A stretch of DNA of 64,000 nucleotides from Oxalobacter vibrioformis (GTDB lineage: Bacteria > Pseudomonadota > Gammaproteobacteria > Burkholderiales > Burkholderiaceae_D), in assembly GCF_027118995.1 (NCBI RefSeq), contig NZ_CP098242.1:1706001-1770000 (forward strand), given 5' to 3'. This document shows, in pieces, positions 7,535 through 17,273 of the stretch (within the stretch, counting starts at the first letter, position 1; each line of letters begins with the position of its first letter). The notes below the pieces were generated by a model. The model saw only the letters and a program-made list of their open reading frames with translations, was not told the origin of the DNA and made no database searches. A program made the translations under genes and the position numbers.

Positions 7535-9400
7535 TCAGGTGATGTCGTGGATGGATTTGCCGGCCAGCGCCTGCTGGATATTGCGGTTCATCCGGCGGGC
7601 GGCAAAGGTTTCGGTTCCCTTGGCAAGGGCTTCCACTGCCGTATGAATGACAGCAGGGTGTGTGCTTTCAGAAAGCCCCTCCATATCCGAGAGCAGGGTT
7701 TCAATCGTCTGGCGTTCTTCTTCGGAGAGCAGTGCGGCATCGCTTTCTAGTGCGGCACGGGTGGCATAAATGATGCGTTCGGCTTCCAGCTTCGCTTCCC
7801 GCAGCATGCGGGCTTCCATATCCGCTTGTGCCGACTGCCCGGATTCTGCCAGCATGCGGGCAATTTCCGTATCGGTTAAGCCATAGGATGGCTTGACGAC
7901 AATGGATGCCTCTACATTCGCGTGCAGTTCACTGGCCGATACAGACAAGAGGCCATCCGCATCCACCTGGTAGGTGATGCGGATGCGCGGCATGCCTGCG
8001 GGCATCGGCGGAATACCGCGCAGTTCAAAGCGCGCCAGAGAGCGGCAATCGCTGACGAGCTCCCGTTCGCCCTGAAGCACATGAATACTCATGGCAGTCT
8101 GTCCATCCTTGAAAGTGGTGAATTCCTGGGCAAAGGTGCAGGGAATGGTGGCGTTGCGCGGGATGATTTTTTCGACCAGTTCGCCCATGGTTTCAACACC
8201 AAGGGATAGCGGGATAACATCCAGGAGCAGCCAGTCATCTCCCGGGGAACGGTTACCCGCCAGAAGATTTGCCTGCATGGCAGCTCCCAGTGCCACGACT
8301 TTTTCCGGGTCAATATTGGCATGCGGCGTTTTGCCGAAAAGCTTTTGCACTTCCTTGCGGACGTGTGGCATGCGTGTGGCGCCGCCAATGAGTACCACAC
8401 CCTGCACATCCTCCGGAACAAGCCCGGCGGCATGAAGTGCTTCCCGTGCCAGCTTCGCTGTCTTGCAGACAAGATGATGCGTGATTTGTTCAAAGGTTTC
8501 TGCCGTGATGTCCAGATTGACGTGTTCGCCGGATTGAAGCGTGGCTTTAAGGCGTGTTTTGACCCGGGAGGAGAGTCGTTCTTTCACCTCCCTTGCTTTG
8601 CCCATCAGCGTACGGGTATCTTCAGGTGACAAGGGCTTTAACTGCGCCTGCTCGATGATCCAGCAGAAAAGACGGTGGTCGAAATCATCGCCTCCCAGTG
8701 CGGAGTCGCCACCGGTTGCCAGCACTTCAAACACCCCACGGGAAAGCCGCAGGATGGAAATATCAAAGGTACCACCACCCAGATCGTAAGCGGCATAAAT
8801 GCCTTCCGGCGCATTATCCAGCCCGTAGGCGATAGCTGCAGCTGTCGGCTCACTCAGCAGGCGCAGCACATGAATACCGGCCAGTTTTGCCGCATCCTTG
8901 GTCGCCTGCCGTTGCGCATCATCAAAATAGGCCGGAACGGTAATAACAGCCCCCACCAGTTCATCACCCAGCGCATCTTCAGCACGCTGGCGCAATGTTG
9001 CCAGGATTTCTGCGGATATTTCCACCGGGCTTTTGGTGCCGGCAACCGTCCGGATCTGCACCATACCCGGCTGGTCCACAAAATCGTACGGCATGTTTTC
9101 GATATGGGTGATATCGCTGATGCCTCTTCCCATCAGTCGTTTGACGGACACAATGGTGTTCTTGGGGTCAGTGGTCTGTGATGCCTGTGCGGTGTAGCCC
9201 GTTTTGGCATATCCATCGGGCAGATACTGGACGACGGAAGGTAAAAGCGGGCGTCCTGTTTCATCATCCAGTACTTCGGGGATGCTGTTTCTGACGGTGG
9301 CCACCAGGGAATGGGTGGTGCCGAGATCAATGCCTGCCGCCAGTTTTGACTGGTGAGGGAGAGGGGCCATGCCCGGTTCGGATATCTGGAGAAGTGCCAT
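7535..9400 (-). CDS. hscA: Fe-S assembly Hsp70 chaperone HscA
   Basis: A 621-residue DnaK-type chaperone dedicated to IscU. The ATPase domain starts with [16 protein letters not shown] (phosphate loop at 23-29) and contains [20 protein letters not shown], the [13 protein letters not shown] loop and [11 protein letters not shown]. The substrate-binding domain includes [16 protein letters not shown] and [17 protein letters not shown]. The length is normal for HscA. It follows hscB with a 2-bp gap. Its stop codon sits directly against repeat copy 3. Confidence 0.96.
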   Translation of the reverse strand: MALLQISEPGMAPLPHQSKLAAGIDLGTTHSLVATVRNSIPEVLDDETGRPLLPSVVQYLPDGYAKTGYTAQASQTTDPKNTIVSVKRLMGRGISDITHIENMPYDFVDQPGMVQIRTVAGTKSPVEISAEILATLRQRAEDALGDELVGAVITVPAYFDDAQRQATKDAAKLAGIHVLRLLSEPTAAAIAYGLDNAPEGIYAAYDLGGGTFDISILRLSRGVFEVLATGGDSALGGDDFDHRLFCWIIEQAQLKPLSPEDTRTLMGKAREVKERLSSRVKTRLKATLQSGEHVNLDITAETFEQITHHLVCKTAKLAREALHAAGLVPEDVQGVVLIGGATRMPHVRKEVQKLFGKTPHANIDPEKVVALGAAMQANLLAGNRSPGDDWLLLDVIPLSLGVETMGELVEKIIPRNATIPCTFAQEFTTFKDGQTAMSIHVLQGERELVSDCRSLARFELRGIPPMPAGMPRIRITYQVDADGLLSVSASELHANVEASIVVKPSYGLTDTEIARMLAESGQSAQADMEARMLREAKLEAERIIYATRAALESDAALLSEEERQTIETLLSDMEGLSESTHPAVIHTAVEALAKGTETFAARRMNRNIQQALAGKSIHDIT

Positions 9401-9402
9401 GA

Positions 9403-9933
9403 TCAGGTCGGGTCGGTTTTATCGAGCGCATCAAAGGCAAAACTGATTTCCTCAGCGAATTTTTGCAAAAACATCATTTTTCTGACTTCCTGTACGGCTG
9501 AAGAAAACTGCCTGTTGTTGAGCGCGTTTTCAATCAGCGTCATCTGTTCTGCTGTGCGTTTGCGCAAATGTTCTCCCAGGGTTTCAAGCGCCCCCAGATC
9601 CTTGTCGATTTTTGCATTGTCCAGGTGTTCCCGCCACTCGATCTGCTCGAAGATGAAATCAGGCGGCATGGATGGGCCGGATGTTTCCGCATCCAGGGGG
9701 AAGCCATTCAAACTGCACAGGTAGGCGGCACGTTTGAGGGGATTGCGAAGGGTCTGGTAGGCATCATTTGCCAACGATGCCCATTGCAGGGCGGCACGCT
9801 TATCAGATGCCGGGGCGTTGACAAAACGGTCCGGATGCACCAGCCGCTGTATTTCGCGATAGGCTGTATCAAGCGCCTGCCTGTCCATGGCAAACTGCTC
9901 AGGCAATTTGAAAAGGGCGAAATGATTCTGCAT
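9403..9933 (-). CDS. hscB: Fe-S assembly J-protein co-chaperone HscB
   Basis: A 176-residue co-chaperone that delivers IscU to HscA. The N-terminal J domain holds the HPD motif in [12 protein letters not shown] (around residues 33-35), followed by the helical C-terminal IscU-binding domain ([20 protein letters not shown]). It lies between iscA and hscA on the same strand with short gaps, as in other proteobacterial isc operons. Confidence 0.95.
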   Translation of the reverse strand: MQNHFALFKLPEQFAMDRQALDTAYREIQRLVHPDRFVNAPASDKRAALQWASLANDAYQTLRNPLKRAAYLCSLNGFPLDAETSGPSMPPDFIFEQIEWREHLDNAKIDKDLGALETLGEHLRKRTAEQMTLIENALNNRQFSSAVQEVRKMMFLQKFAEEISFAFDALDKTDPT

Positions 9934-9965
9934 ATCCCTGGCAATCGGGGCTGGCGCTATTGGCG

Positions 9966-10289
9966 TCAGATCCTGAAGCTGTCACCGCAGCCGCAGGTAT
10001 CCTTGACGTTGGGATTATAAAATCGGAAGCCTTCATTCAACCCTTCACGGGTATAGTCAAGCTCGGTACCATCCACATAGGGCAGGCTTTTTGCATCGAC
10101 AAACACCTTGACGCCTTGTGACTCAAATACCAGATCATCCGTTTCTGCTTCATCCACGTATTCCAGCTTGTAGGCCATGCCTGAACAGCCGGTTGTCTGC
10201 ACGCCGAATCGCAATCCAATCCCCTTCCCACGCTTTTCCAGGAAACGGGAAATGTGCCGTGCGGCTTTTTCTGTCAGTGTGACTGCCAT
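9966..10289 (-). CDS. iscA: A-type Fe-S carrier protein IscA
   Basis: A 107-residue A-type carrier. The three cluster-binding cysteines are in [17 protein letters not shown] and the C-terminal CGCGDSF. It starts at [19 protein letters not shown] with AAAGGAG upstream. Repeat copy 4 lies 21 bp before the start codon, so only the ribosome binding site separates them. Confidence 0.95.
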   Translation of the reverse strand: MAVTLTEKAARHISRFLEKRGKGIGLRFGVQTTGCSGMAYKLEYVDEAETDDLVFESQGVKVFVDAKSLPYVDGTELDYTREGLNEGFRFYNPNVKDTCGCGDSFRI

Positions 10290-10310
10290 ATATGCTCCTT
10301 TAAAACTCAG

Positions 10311-10453
10311 GGAAACGCTGATTAAAAGGCTTTGAGAGCGAATTGCTGCGTTACGCGGTGCTCGCCACCTTCGCCTATCTTAAGATATGTCTTGATTGCT
10401 GCGCGCCGTGCGCCTTGCACTTCATCTCCCAAAATCATTTAATCGGCGTTTCC
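10311..10453 (+). repeat. Palindromic repeat family A, copy 4 (143 bp), inside the isc operon
   Basis: Left end GGAAACGCTGATTAAA, right end TTTAATCGGCGTTTCC with one mismatch. It abuts the iscU stop codon exactly as copy 3 abuts that of hscA. It is flanked on both sides by TCAG on the plus strand. It separates iscU from iscA and so divides the upstream iscRSU block from the rest. Confidence 0.95.
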
Positions 10454-10849
10454 TCAGGTGTTTTCCGTATCGGTGTTGCGCTGACGATAATCCGCCACTG
10501 CCGCCTTGATGGCATCTTCTGCCAGGATGGAACAGTGGATCTTCACCGGGGGGAGGGCGAGCTCCTCGGCAATTTCCGAATTCTTGATTGCCAGCGCTTC
10601 ATCCAGGGTTTTCCCCTTGACCCATTCCGTCACGAGCGAGCTTGAGGCAATGGCTGAACCGCACCCGTAGGTCTTGAACCGGGCGTCTTCAATCATGCCT
10701 TCCTTGTTGACCTTGATCTGCAGCTTCATCACATCGCCACAGGCCGGGGCGCCAACCATGCCGGTACCCACGGTTTCGTCATCCTTGTCAAAAGCGCCGA
10801 CATTGCGCGGGTTTTCATAATGATCAAGTACTTTATGCGAATATGTCAT
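10454..10849 (-). CDS. iscU: Fe-S cluster scaffold protein IscU
   Basis: A 131-residue scaffold on which [2Fe-2S] and [4Fe-4S] clusters are built with sulfur from IscS. All three conserved cysteines are present: KTYGCGSAIASSSL, APACGDVMKLQ and KIHCSILAEDAI. The HscA recognition motif LPPVK is also present. It starts at MTYSHKVLDHYENPRNVGAF and lies 24 bp after iscS. Confidence 0.97.
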   Translation of the reverse strand: MTYSHKVLDHYENPRNVGAFDKDDETVGTGMVGAPACGDVMKLQIKVNKEGMIEDARFKTYGCGSAIASSSLVTEWVKGKTLDEALAIKNSEIAEELALPPVKIHCSILAEDAIKAAVADYRQRNTDTENT

Positions 10850-10873
10850 GTGTTACTCCGTTTCCTTGGCTTT

Positions 10874-12142
10874 TCAGTGGGCTGCCCACTGGATAGTCGA
10901 AAGATCCACGCCTTCCTTGTACATGTCCCACAATGGGGAAAGTTCACGCAACTTGGCAACCCGTTCCGTTACCAGGGCAATCGCATAGTCGATTTCCTGC
11001 TCGGTCGTAAAACGCCCGATGGTAAAACGGATCGAACTGTGTGCCAGTTCATCACTTCTGCCCAGGGAGCGCAATACGTAGGAGGGTTCCAGAGTGGCCG
11101 ATGTACAGGCTGAGCCGGAAGAGACTGCCAGGCCCTTCATGGACATCATGAGCGACTCACCTTCAATGTAATTGAAGCTGACATTGAGATTATGCGGGAC
11201 GCGGTGCTCCATATCGCCGTTAATCACGGTTGCCTCGATTGCAGACAGGCCTTTTGCAAGCCGCTCCGAAAACACCCGCATCCTGGCATTTTCCTCATCC
11301 ATTTCTTCTCTGGCAATCCGGAAAGCTTCACCCATGCCGACAATCTGGTGGGTGGGGAGCGTGCCGGAGCGCAGTCCACGCTCGTGACCGCCGCCATGCA
11401 TCTGGGCTTCCAGGCGCACACGCGGACGGCGGCAAACGTAAAGTGCGCCAACGCCTTTGGGGCCATAAACTTTATGTGCCGTGACAGTCAGCAGATCAAT
11501 TTTTGTTTTTTTGAGGTCGATTTCTACCTTACCGACAGCCTGGGCCGCATCACAATGGAAAATAATGCCGCGTTCCCGGCAGAGCGCACCGATTTCGGCA
11601 ATCGGTTGAATGACGCCGATTTCATTGTTAACCCACATGACCGATACCAGGATCGTATCGGGACGGATGGCTTTTTCCAGTTGCTCCAGTGTGATCAGGC
11701 CGTTTTCCTGCGGATCAAGATAGGTTGCCTCAAAGCCCTGGCGTTCCAGTTCCTGCACGGTATCCAGTACCGCCTTGTGTTCCGTATTCACGGTGATAAT
11801 GTGTTTGCCGCGATTCTTGTAAAAATGGGCGGCGCCTTTCAAGGCCAGGTTGTTGCTTTCTGTTGCGCCGGATGTCCAGATGATTTCGCGTGGATCAGCA
11901 TTGATCATGTCAGCAACATGGCTTCTGGCTTCTTCTACCGCTTTTTCCGCTTCCCAGCCATACATGTGGCTGCTCGATGCCGGATTGCCGAAACGCTCAA
12001 CCAGGTAAGGAATCATCTTGTCGGCAACACGGGGGTCCACCGGCGTGGTTGCCGAATAATCCATGTAAACAGGATGAACAGGCTCTGACGTCATGTCCGG
12101 CAGAATAATACTGCATGCGGTTTCATTTACTGGTGTACTCAT
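10874..12142 (-). CDS. iscS: Cysteine desulfurase IscS
   Basis: A 422-residue PLP enzyme that releases sulfur from cysteine for cluster assembly and tRNA thiolation. The PLP lysine is in [17 protein letters not shown] and the mobile-loop catalytic Cys in [18 protein letters not shown] chose ATG 12142 ([11 protein letters not shown]), 10 bp after the iscR stop, because AAAGGA precedes it. An internal ATG at 12094 would give a length closer to E. coli IscS but has no visible ribosome binding site. The frame also extends upstream into iscR; that extension is not supported. Confidence 0.95.
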   Translation of the reverse strand: MSTPVNETACSIILPDMTSEPVHPVYMDYSATTPVDPRVADKMIPYLVERFGNPASSSHMYGWEAEKAVEEARSHVADMINADPREIIWTSGATESNNLALKGAAHFYKNRGKHIITVNTEHKAVLDTVQELERQGFEATYLDPQENGLITLEQLEKAIRPDTILVSVMWVNNEIGVIQPIAEIGALCRERGIIFHCDAAQAVGKVEIDLKKTKIDLLTVTAHKVYGPKGVGALYVCRRPRVRLEAQMHGGGHERGLRSGTLPTHQIVGMGEAFRIAREEMDEENARMRVFSERLAKGLSAIEATVINGDMEHRVPHNLNVSFNYIEGESLMMSMKGLAVSSGSACTSATLEPSYVLRSLGRSDELAHSSIRFTIGRFTTEQEIDYAIALVTERVAKLRELSPLWDMYKEGVDLSTIQWAAH

Positions 12143-12152
12143 GGCTTGTCCT

Positions 12153-12629
12153 TTACTCCCCCTGAAAGACGATCGCCTGGTTGATGGCGCCGGCAGAGGG
12201 CCTGGCCGGTTTTCCGCGCTCCTGTCCTGCCAGTTTCGCAAGGGAGACGGATTCCAGATAGTCAACGATACGCTCATTCAGGCTGGCCCACAGGTTGTGG
12301 GTAATGCATTCAATATTGCCTTTTGCGCTCTGCTGGCAATTGCCATTGCCCTGGCAGCGGGTCACATCAAGCGGCTCATCCACGGCAAAAACAATATCGG
12401 CTACCGTGATATCTGCAGCATCCCGCGAGAGACGGTAGCCACCGCCAGGCCCACGGATGGATTTGACTAGGTCACGGCGGCGCAGCTTGGAAAAAAGCTG
12501 TTCCAGATAGGCAACCGAAATATCCTGCCGATCACTGATACTGGCAAGCGTGACCGGGCCGTTACCCTCGTTTCGGGTCAGGTCAATCATGGCATTTACG
12601 GCAAAACGGCCTTTTGTTGTCAGACGCAT
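12153..12629 (-). CDS. iscR: Rrf2-family Fe-S regulator IscR
   Basis: A 158-residue transcription factor that senses [2Fe-2S] status and represses the isc operon. It has an N-terminal winged helix ([47 protein letters not shown]). The cluster region has Cys92, Cys98, Cys108 and His111. The E. coli protein has CX5CX5CX2H, while here the second spacer is nine residues ([11 protein letters not shown]), an insertion of four. All ligands remain. It is the first gene of the operon, with an IscR-like operator upstream. Confidence 0.95.
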   Translation of the reverse strand: MRLTTKGRFAVNAMIDLTRNEGNGPVTLASISDRQDISVAYLEQLFSKLRRRDLVKSIRGPGGGYRLSRDAADITVADIVFAVDEPLDVTRCQGNGNCQQSAKGNIECITHNLWASLNERIVDYLESVSLAKLAGQERGKPARPSAGAINQAIVFQGE

Positions 12630-12669
12630 AACGTTATTTCCGGTGAATTATCCGAACAGGGATAGGATA

Positions 12670-12694
12670 ATACTTGAATTTTTTACTCAAGTAT
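12670..12694 (-). promoter_or_regulatory. IscR type-1-like operator upstream of iscR
   Basis: A 25-bp inverted repeat with arms ATACTTGA and TCAAGTAT separated by nine AT-rich bases. It agrees with the published E. coli type 1 IscR consensus at about 22 of 25 positions by my hand alignment. It lies 41 bp upstream of the iscR start codon, overlapping a possible -35 (TTGAGT). This fits autorepression of the isc operon by [2Fe-2S]-IscR. Confidence 0.72.
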
Positions 12695-12756
12695 AGCAAA
12701 AGTGAAAAAGTTTTGTTGGAGGTCATGCCAGACGGAAGAGGCTGGCTTCAGGAGAC

Positions 12757-12785
12757 AAAAAAGGACGCATGGCAGCGTCCTTTTC
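12757..12785 (-). terminator. Intrinsic terminator downstream of erpA
   Basis: A 10-bp stem (AAAAGGACGC / GCGTCCTTTT) with a 6-base loop, followed on the minus strand by further T residues. It lies 15 bp after the erpA stop and separates erpA transcription from the isc promoter. Confidence 0.85.
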
Positions 12786-12799
12786 GTATGGCAGTTTTA

Positions 12800-13150
12800 T
12801 CAGGGCGCGAAGGAAGAGCCGCAGCCGCAGGTGGTGGAGACATTCGGGTTTTTGATGACAAACTGCGAGCCATTGATATCTTCACGATAATCAATTTCAG
12901 CGCCGACCAGATACTGGTAGCTGATGGCGTCAATCAGCAGTTGTACCCCGTTTTTCATCATGGTGGTGTCATCGTCATTGACGGATTCATCAAAAGTGAA
13001 ACCATACTGAAAACCTGAACAGCCGCCGCCCTGAACAAAAACACGGAGTTTGAGATCCGGGTTGCCTTCTTCTGCGATCAGCTCAGCCACCTTGTTTGCC
13101 GCGCTGTCAGTGAAGTTGATCGGTGCTGGCATTTCAATTGCTGCATTCAT
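12800..13150 (-). CDS. erpA: A-type Fe-S insertion protein ErpA
   Basis: A 116-residue A-type carrier that transfers clusters to apoproteins, for example in isoprenoid synthesis. The ligand cysteines are in [11 protein letters not shown] and the C-terminal CGCGSSFAP. It starts at [20 protein letters not shown]. It lies upstream of the isc operon on the same strand but has its own terminator, and it follows argC as in related bacteria. Confidence 0.94.
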   Translation of the reverse strand: MNAAIEMPAPINFTDSAANKVAELIAEEGNPDLKLRVFVQGGGCSGFQYGFTFDESVNDDDTTMMKNGVQLLIDAISYQYLVGAEIDYREDINGSQFVIKNPNVSTTCGCGSSFAP

Positions 13151-13217
13151 TGTGTACTCCAGAATAAATAAGATGGTTTTATTATAAGCGACCTGTTATT
13201 TTCCTGCTTGATCGCCA

Positions 13218-14267
13218 TCAGGGGACGAGAGGCGCATGGATAAGGCCCGTGGTCTCGTCCAGGCCAAACATCAGGTTCATGCACTGGACACCCTGTCCTG
13301 CCGCGCCCTTGACCAGATTGTCCTCTACCACGAGGATGACCAGTGTATCGCCGTTGCCCGGACGGTGCAGGGCGATGCGCAGGAAATTGGAGCCCCTGAC
13401 GGAGCGGGTGTCCGGATGGCTGCCTGCCGGCATGACATCCACGAAAGGATCGGTGCGGTAATGGTTTTCGTAAAGTGCCTGGAAATCCATATCACGCGCT
13501 TCGGGTAAAAGGGTTGCATACAGCGTGGAATGAATGCCCCGGATCATGGGGGTCAGATGCGGCACAAAAGTCAGGCCGATTTCCCGCCGGTTTTTTGTCA
13601 TCGCTTTCAATCCCTGCATGATTTCCGGCTGATGACGATGCCCGGAAACACCATAAGCCCGGAAATTGTCCGAGGCTTCTGCCATCAGCATGCCGATTTC
13701 TGCCCGGCGTCCGGCACCCGAGGTGCCGGATTTGCAGTCGGCAATCAGCCGGGATTCATCAATGAGGGGCTTATCCTGACGCAAAAGCGGTGCATAGCCA
13801 AGCTGGACGGTTGTCGGGTAGCAGCCGGGAAGGCCAATCACACGGGCTTTTTTGATGGCTTCACGATTGATCTCCGGCAGGCCATACACTGCTTCTGCCA
13901 GAATGTCGGGCTGGGAATGCGGCATGCCGTACCATTCCTGGAAGACGACCTTGTCCTGGAAACGGAAGTCAGCCGCCAGATCAATGACTTTTACGCCGCC
14001 TAAAAGCAGTTCCGGCGCCTGTTCCATGGCGACACCATGCGGGGTGGCAAAAAAGACGACATCACAATCGGTCAGCCGGGTTTCGTCAGGCGAGGTGAAA
14101 GCCAGGTCCACCAGGCCGCGCAGGGAGGGATACATTTTCGCGACATGCAGGCCGCTCTCGTTTCGGGAAGTGATGGCAGTAAGACGCGCCCGCGGATGGG
14201 CTGACAAGAGGCGCAGCAGTTCGACGCCGGTATAGCCTGTTCCTCCTACGATTCCAACCTTGATCAT
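13218..14267 (-). CDS. argC: N-acetyl-gamma-glutamyl-phosphate reductase
   Basis: A 349-residue NADP-dependent reductase of arginine synthesis. The N-terminal nucleotide-binding loop is [18 protein letters not shown], and the catalytic Cys is in [15 protein letters not shown] chose ATG 14267 (MIKVGIVGG) because GAGGAT lies 8-10 bp upstream. An ATG four codons earlier contains that ribosome binding site and is unlikely to be used. Confidence 0.95.
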   Translation of the reverse strand: MIKVGIVGGTGYTGVELLRLLSAHPRARLTAITSRNESGLHVAKMYPSLRGLVDLAFTSPDETRLTDCDVVFFATPHGVAMEQAPELLLGGVKVIDLAADFRFQDKVVFQEWYGMPHSQPDILAEAVYGLPEINREAIKKARVIGLPGCYPTTVQLGYAPLLRQDKPLIDESRLIADCKSGTSGAGRRAEIGMLMAEASDNFRAYGVSGHRHQPEIMQGLKAMTKNRREIGLTFVPHLTPMIRGIHSTLYATLLPEARDMDFQALYENHYRTDPFVDVMPAGSHPDTRSVRGSNFLRIALHRPGNGDTLVILVVEDNLVKGAAGQGVQCMNLMFGLDETTGLIHAPLVP

Positions 14268-14353
14268 GATAATCCTCACTGAACATGAAATGAATGAGCC
14301 ACATTGTAAAGCCTGTTTTTCTTTTCTGCGTTAAAAACCCGCATGCCGGATAC

Positions 14354-14386
14354 AAAAAAGCCGCCAGTACAGGTACTGGCGGCTTT
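14354..14386 (-). terminator. Intrinsic terminator downstream of rpsI
   Basis: A long perfect stem, AAAGCCGCCAGTAC against GTACTGGCGGCTTT, with a 2-base AG/CT turn. On the minus strand it is followed by TTTTTT. It closes the rplM-rpsI operon about 48 bp after rpsI. Confidence 0.9.
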
Positions 14387-14433
14387 GAAAGCGATAAAGG
14401 CCTGTGCCGTGGCAGCAGGCCTTTTGCAAACAA

Positions 14434-14826
14434 TTAACGCTTGGAGAACTGCTTCGCTCTGCGCGCTTTGCGAAGGCCGACTTTCTTGCGTTCGACTTCA
14501 CGGGCGTCACGAGTGATGAAGCCTGCTTTGGACAGGTCCGGTTTCAGTGCGGTGTCATAGTCCACCAGCGCACGGCTGATACCATGACGCACAGCACCTG
14601 CCTGGCCGGATTCGCCGCCACCATGGACATTGACCATGATGTCAAAACGCTCAAGGTTGTCAGTCAGTTCCAGCGGCTGACGAATGATCATCAGGCCGGT
14701 CTGGCGTGAAAAATAATCTTCGGCCGGCTTGCCATTGACGGTGATTTTGCCGGTGCCGCTTTTGAGAAATACACGAGCCACTGCACTTTTGCGACGGCCG
14801 GTTCCATAATTGTAGTTACCGATCAT
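14434..14826 (-). CDS. rpsI: 30S ribosomal protein S9
   Basis: A 130-residue S9 protein: [20 protein letters not shown] at the start and the conserved basic C-terminus [14 protein letters not shown], whose tail reaches the P-site tRNA. It lies 9 bp after rplM and forms the standard rplM-rpsI operon. Confidence 0.98.
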   Translation of the reverse strand: MIGNYNYGTGRRKSAVARVFLKSGTGKITVNGKPAEDYFSRQTGLMIIRQPLELTDNLERFDIMVNVHGGGESGQAGAVRHGISRALVDYDTALKPDLSKAGFITRDAREVERKKVGLRKARRAKQFSKR

Positions 14827-14835
14827 GTCAGCTCC

Positions 14836-15264
14836 TTAGATGTCGAGTGGCTTGGGTTGCTGCGCGGTGTGCGGGTGGGTGTCACCACCGTATACCTTCA
14901 GCTTTTTGATCATGGCGTAGCCAAGCGGACCTTTCGGCAGCATGCCCTTGACGGCTTTTTCCAGGGCACGGCCAGGAAAACGCTGCTGCATTTTTCCAAA
15001 TGTCGTTTCATAGATGCCACCGGGATAGCCGCTGTGGGTATAGTATTTCTTGTCGGTGTTTTTTGCGCCAGTCACACGCAGTTTGCCGGCATTGACCACG
15101 ATGATGTAGTCGCCGGTATCGACGTGCGGGGTGTACTCCGGCTTGTGTTTGCCGCGCAGTCGGCGTGCCACTTCGCTGGCAACACGTCCGAGCACCTTGT
15201 CGGTTGCGTCAATCACAAACCACTCGCGCTGGACTTCATGGTCCTTGGCGGAAAAGGTTTTCAT
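14836..15264 (-). CDS. rplM: 50S ribosomal protein L13
   Basis: A 142-residue L13 protein with [20 protein letters not shown], the conserved segment [20 protein letters not shown] and [20 protein letters not shown]. It is the first gene of the rplM-rpsI operon and is preceded by a good sigma-70 promoter at 15368-15397. Confidence 0.98.
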   Translation of the reverse strand: MKTFSAKDHEVQREWFVIDATDKVLGRVASEVARRLRGKHKPEYTPHVDTGDYIIVVNAGKLRVTGAKNTDKKYYTHSGYPGGIYETTFGKMQQRFPGRALEKAVKGMLPKGPLGYAMIKKLKVYGGDTHPHTAQQPKPLDI

Positions 15265-15367
15265 GGTTATTCCTATTGGTTTTTATTCGCTCAAACGGGT
15301 GGTTCCGGCGTCAAAAACGGACGGACTCAGCCTTCTGTCATATTCCCGAGCGTATGGGAAGCCTTGC

Positions 15368-15397
15368 ATTATAGACCCTGCTTTCCTCCGGCGTCAA
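15368..15397 (-). promoter_or_regulatory. Sigma-70 promoter of rplM-rpsI
   Basis: On the minus strand, -35 TTGACG (15392-15397) and a consensus -10 TATAAT (15368-15373) are separated by 18 bp. The predicted start lies about 95 bp upstream of rplM, leaving room for a leader that could bind ribosomal protein. Confidence 0.75.
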
Positions 15398-15500
15398 TTC
15401 AGGTGGCTGATTTTTCATCAAAAAATGCAACAGGTGATTGGCGGCAGGCAGGGCTTGGGGTATCCTTTCTTTCCACACGTTTCTTTTACATGAATGCCGC

Positions 15501-16124
15501 ATGATTCCGTCTGATGTCCTTGTTACCTATTTTATTGCCTGCATTATTCTCGCCATTGCGCCCGGCCCGGACAATATCTTTGTCCTGACGCAGTCGGCAC
15601 TTCGCGGCAGGAAGGCCGGTATCCTGGTTGTGCTGGGTTTGTGTTCCGGCCTGCTGGTTCACACGACCGGCGTATCCCTTGGGGTTGCCGTTATTTTCCA
15701 GACGTCTGAGTTGGCCTTCACGCTGTTGAAGCTCGCTGGTGCCGGTTATCTGATTTATCTGGCATGGGGCGCTTTCCGGGCGGGAGCTACAGAAATTGAA
15801 GGCGAAAAAAGCACGTTGACACATGCACAGCTTTTTCGCCGCGGGATCATCATGAATATTACCAATCCCAAGGTTACCATTTTCTTTCTGGCGTTTCTTC
15901 CCCAGTTTGCGAATCCCGCCCGGGGTTCGATTTCCATTCAGATGCTGATTTTAGGCGGCTTTTTTATATTGGCGTCCATTCTGGTTTTTGGCGCCATTGC
16001 CCTGGCAGCCGGTACGCTGGGCGACTGGCTCAAGCGCTCAGAGAAAGCACAAAAGGTTATGAACCGCGTTGCGGGTGTGGTTTTTCTGGGACTGGCGGCC
16101 AAATTGCTGTTATCGGAAAGATGA
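15501..16124 (+). CDS. LysE/RhtB-family exporter
   Basis: A 207-residue inner-membrane protein with about six hydrophobic segments. The family signature near the N-terminus is LAIAPGPDNIFVLTQSALRG, with NITNPKVTIFFLAFLPQF in the middle. Such proteins export amino acids or related small metabolites; the substrate cannot be read from the sequence. I start it at ATG 15501 (MIPSDVLVTYF); the upstream extension of the frame lacks homology. Its end overlaps the decayed diguanylate cyclase by 15 bp in convergent orientation. Confidence 0.88.
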   Translation: MIPSDVLVTYFIACIILAIAPGPDNIFVLTQSALRGRKAGILVVLGLCSGLLVHTTGVSLGVAVIFQTSELAFTLLKLAGAGYLIYLAWGAFRAGATEIEGEKSTLTHAQLFRRGIIMNITNPKVTIFFLAFLPQFANPARGSISIQMLILGGFFILASILVFGAIALAAGTLGDWLKRSEKAQKVMNRVAGVVFLGLAAKLLLSER

Positions 16125-17142
16125 AACCGGATTTCCCCGCGGCTGTTTTTTAGCCGATGCATCATTTCGACGCCATATTTTTCCGGAGAGGCCGGGGAAA
16201 AACGCAACAAATTCCTCGCCGCCATACCGGGCAAGGCAGTCACTTTGCCGCAGTCCGGTGGAGAGGGCTTTTGCGACAGCTTCCAGTACGATGTCGCCGA
16301 ACGGATGGCCGTAGGTATCGTTGATGTTTTTAAAATTATCCAGATCGGCCATCATCACGGTGACAGGTATTTTTGTTCTGCCCGCTTCGCCGATCTGCCT
16401 TTTGAGTGCGTGAAGGAAATAGGATTTTTATAGGCGCCCGTCAGGCCATCACGCATGATCGTTTTTTCAATGCGTCCGCTGGATGCCACAAGGATGGTCG
16501 CCCTCAGCAAAAGCATCATGCCGATGGAGCCCAGGATGATCAGGAGTTGATAATCAGTGATCTCATTGTATTGACCCGGGGAAACATCCGAGCCAGCCAG
16601 GCCGATGAATTCTCCCGTTTCCTGGTTGGTGATGGGTGCGTAGGCAGACAGAAGCGTTCCCCATTTATTGGTGACAAAATAACCCATGTACGGTGCTTTT
16701 GTTTCATACGCTATGCGGCGGGATTCTGTGAGGGAGTCTGTTGAGCCTGGAGGGGAAAAGGTGCTGCTGCCCTCCTTTTCTCCATCGAGGATATACATCA
16801 TCCTGTCATCTGACAGGCGGATCTCCGTATACAGATAGATAATGCTTCCTTCATTGTCCGTCCGGATATTTTCCATAATGGACTTGATCCGCCAGTAATA
16901 AGGCGAGCGGGTATCCCGTGTTTTGATAAATTCTTTGTATCCGGCAATATCCTGTTCAATGACAGTTGCGGTTGCTGACGCGATACCGTAGCATTTTTTC
17001 ACCATCTGGCGTTTCAGGGCAGTGGTTTTTCCTGGTAAATGTAATATCCGCACAGAGCCATTCCCAGGGCGAAAAAAGCAAAGATATAGAGAATAAGAGT
17101 CGTATAGATAGTTTTTCGTTCGAATATACGCGACCTCAACAC
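16110..17142 (-). pseudogene. Decayed diguanylate cyclase (TM/sensor plus GGDEF domain)
   Basis: Three adjacent frames together resemble one membrane-anchored GGDEF protein. An N-terminal TM segment (TTLILYIFAFFALGMALCGY) is in one frame, perhaps from GTG 17142. A periplasmic sensor region (YMGYFVTNKWGTLLSAYAPI) with a second TM is in the next frame. The catalytic region (MMADLDNFKNINDTYGHPFG, then RYGGEEF) is in a third. The shifts map to T5 runs at 17026-17030 and 16425-16429. The domain also ends early, about 30 residues after GGEEF instead of about 70. Even with restored frames the C-terminus would be truncated, so real decay is likely. Confidence 0.82.
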
Positions 17143-17273
17143 GAGGGTGTCAGGGTAAGAAGCCTAATAGCAGAGATGAGGGGGAATTCATCTGGTGTTG
17201 CCTCCTTTTCCGCCACCTCCTGGCGTACCCGGAAAAAATCGGGCAGAGACTTTTCAGGGTGTGTTAATACGCC

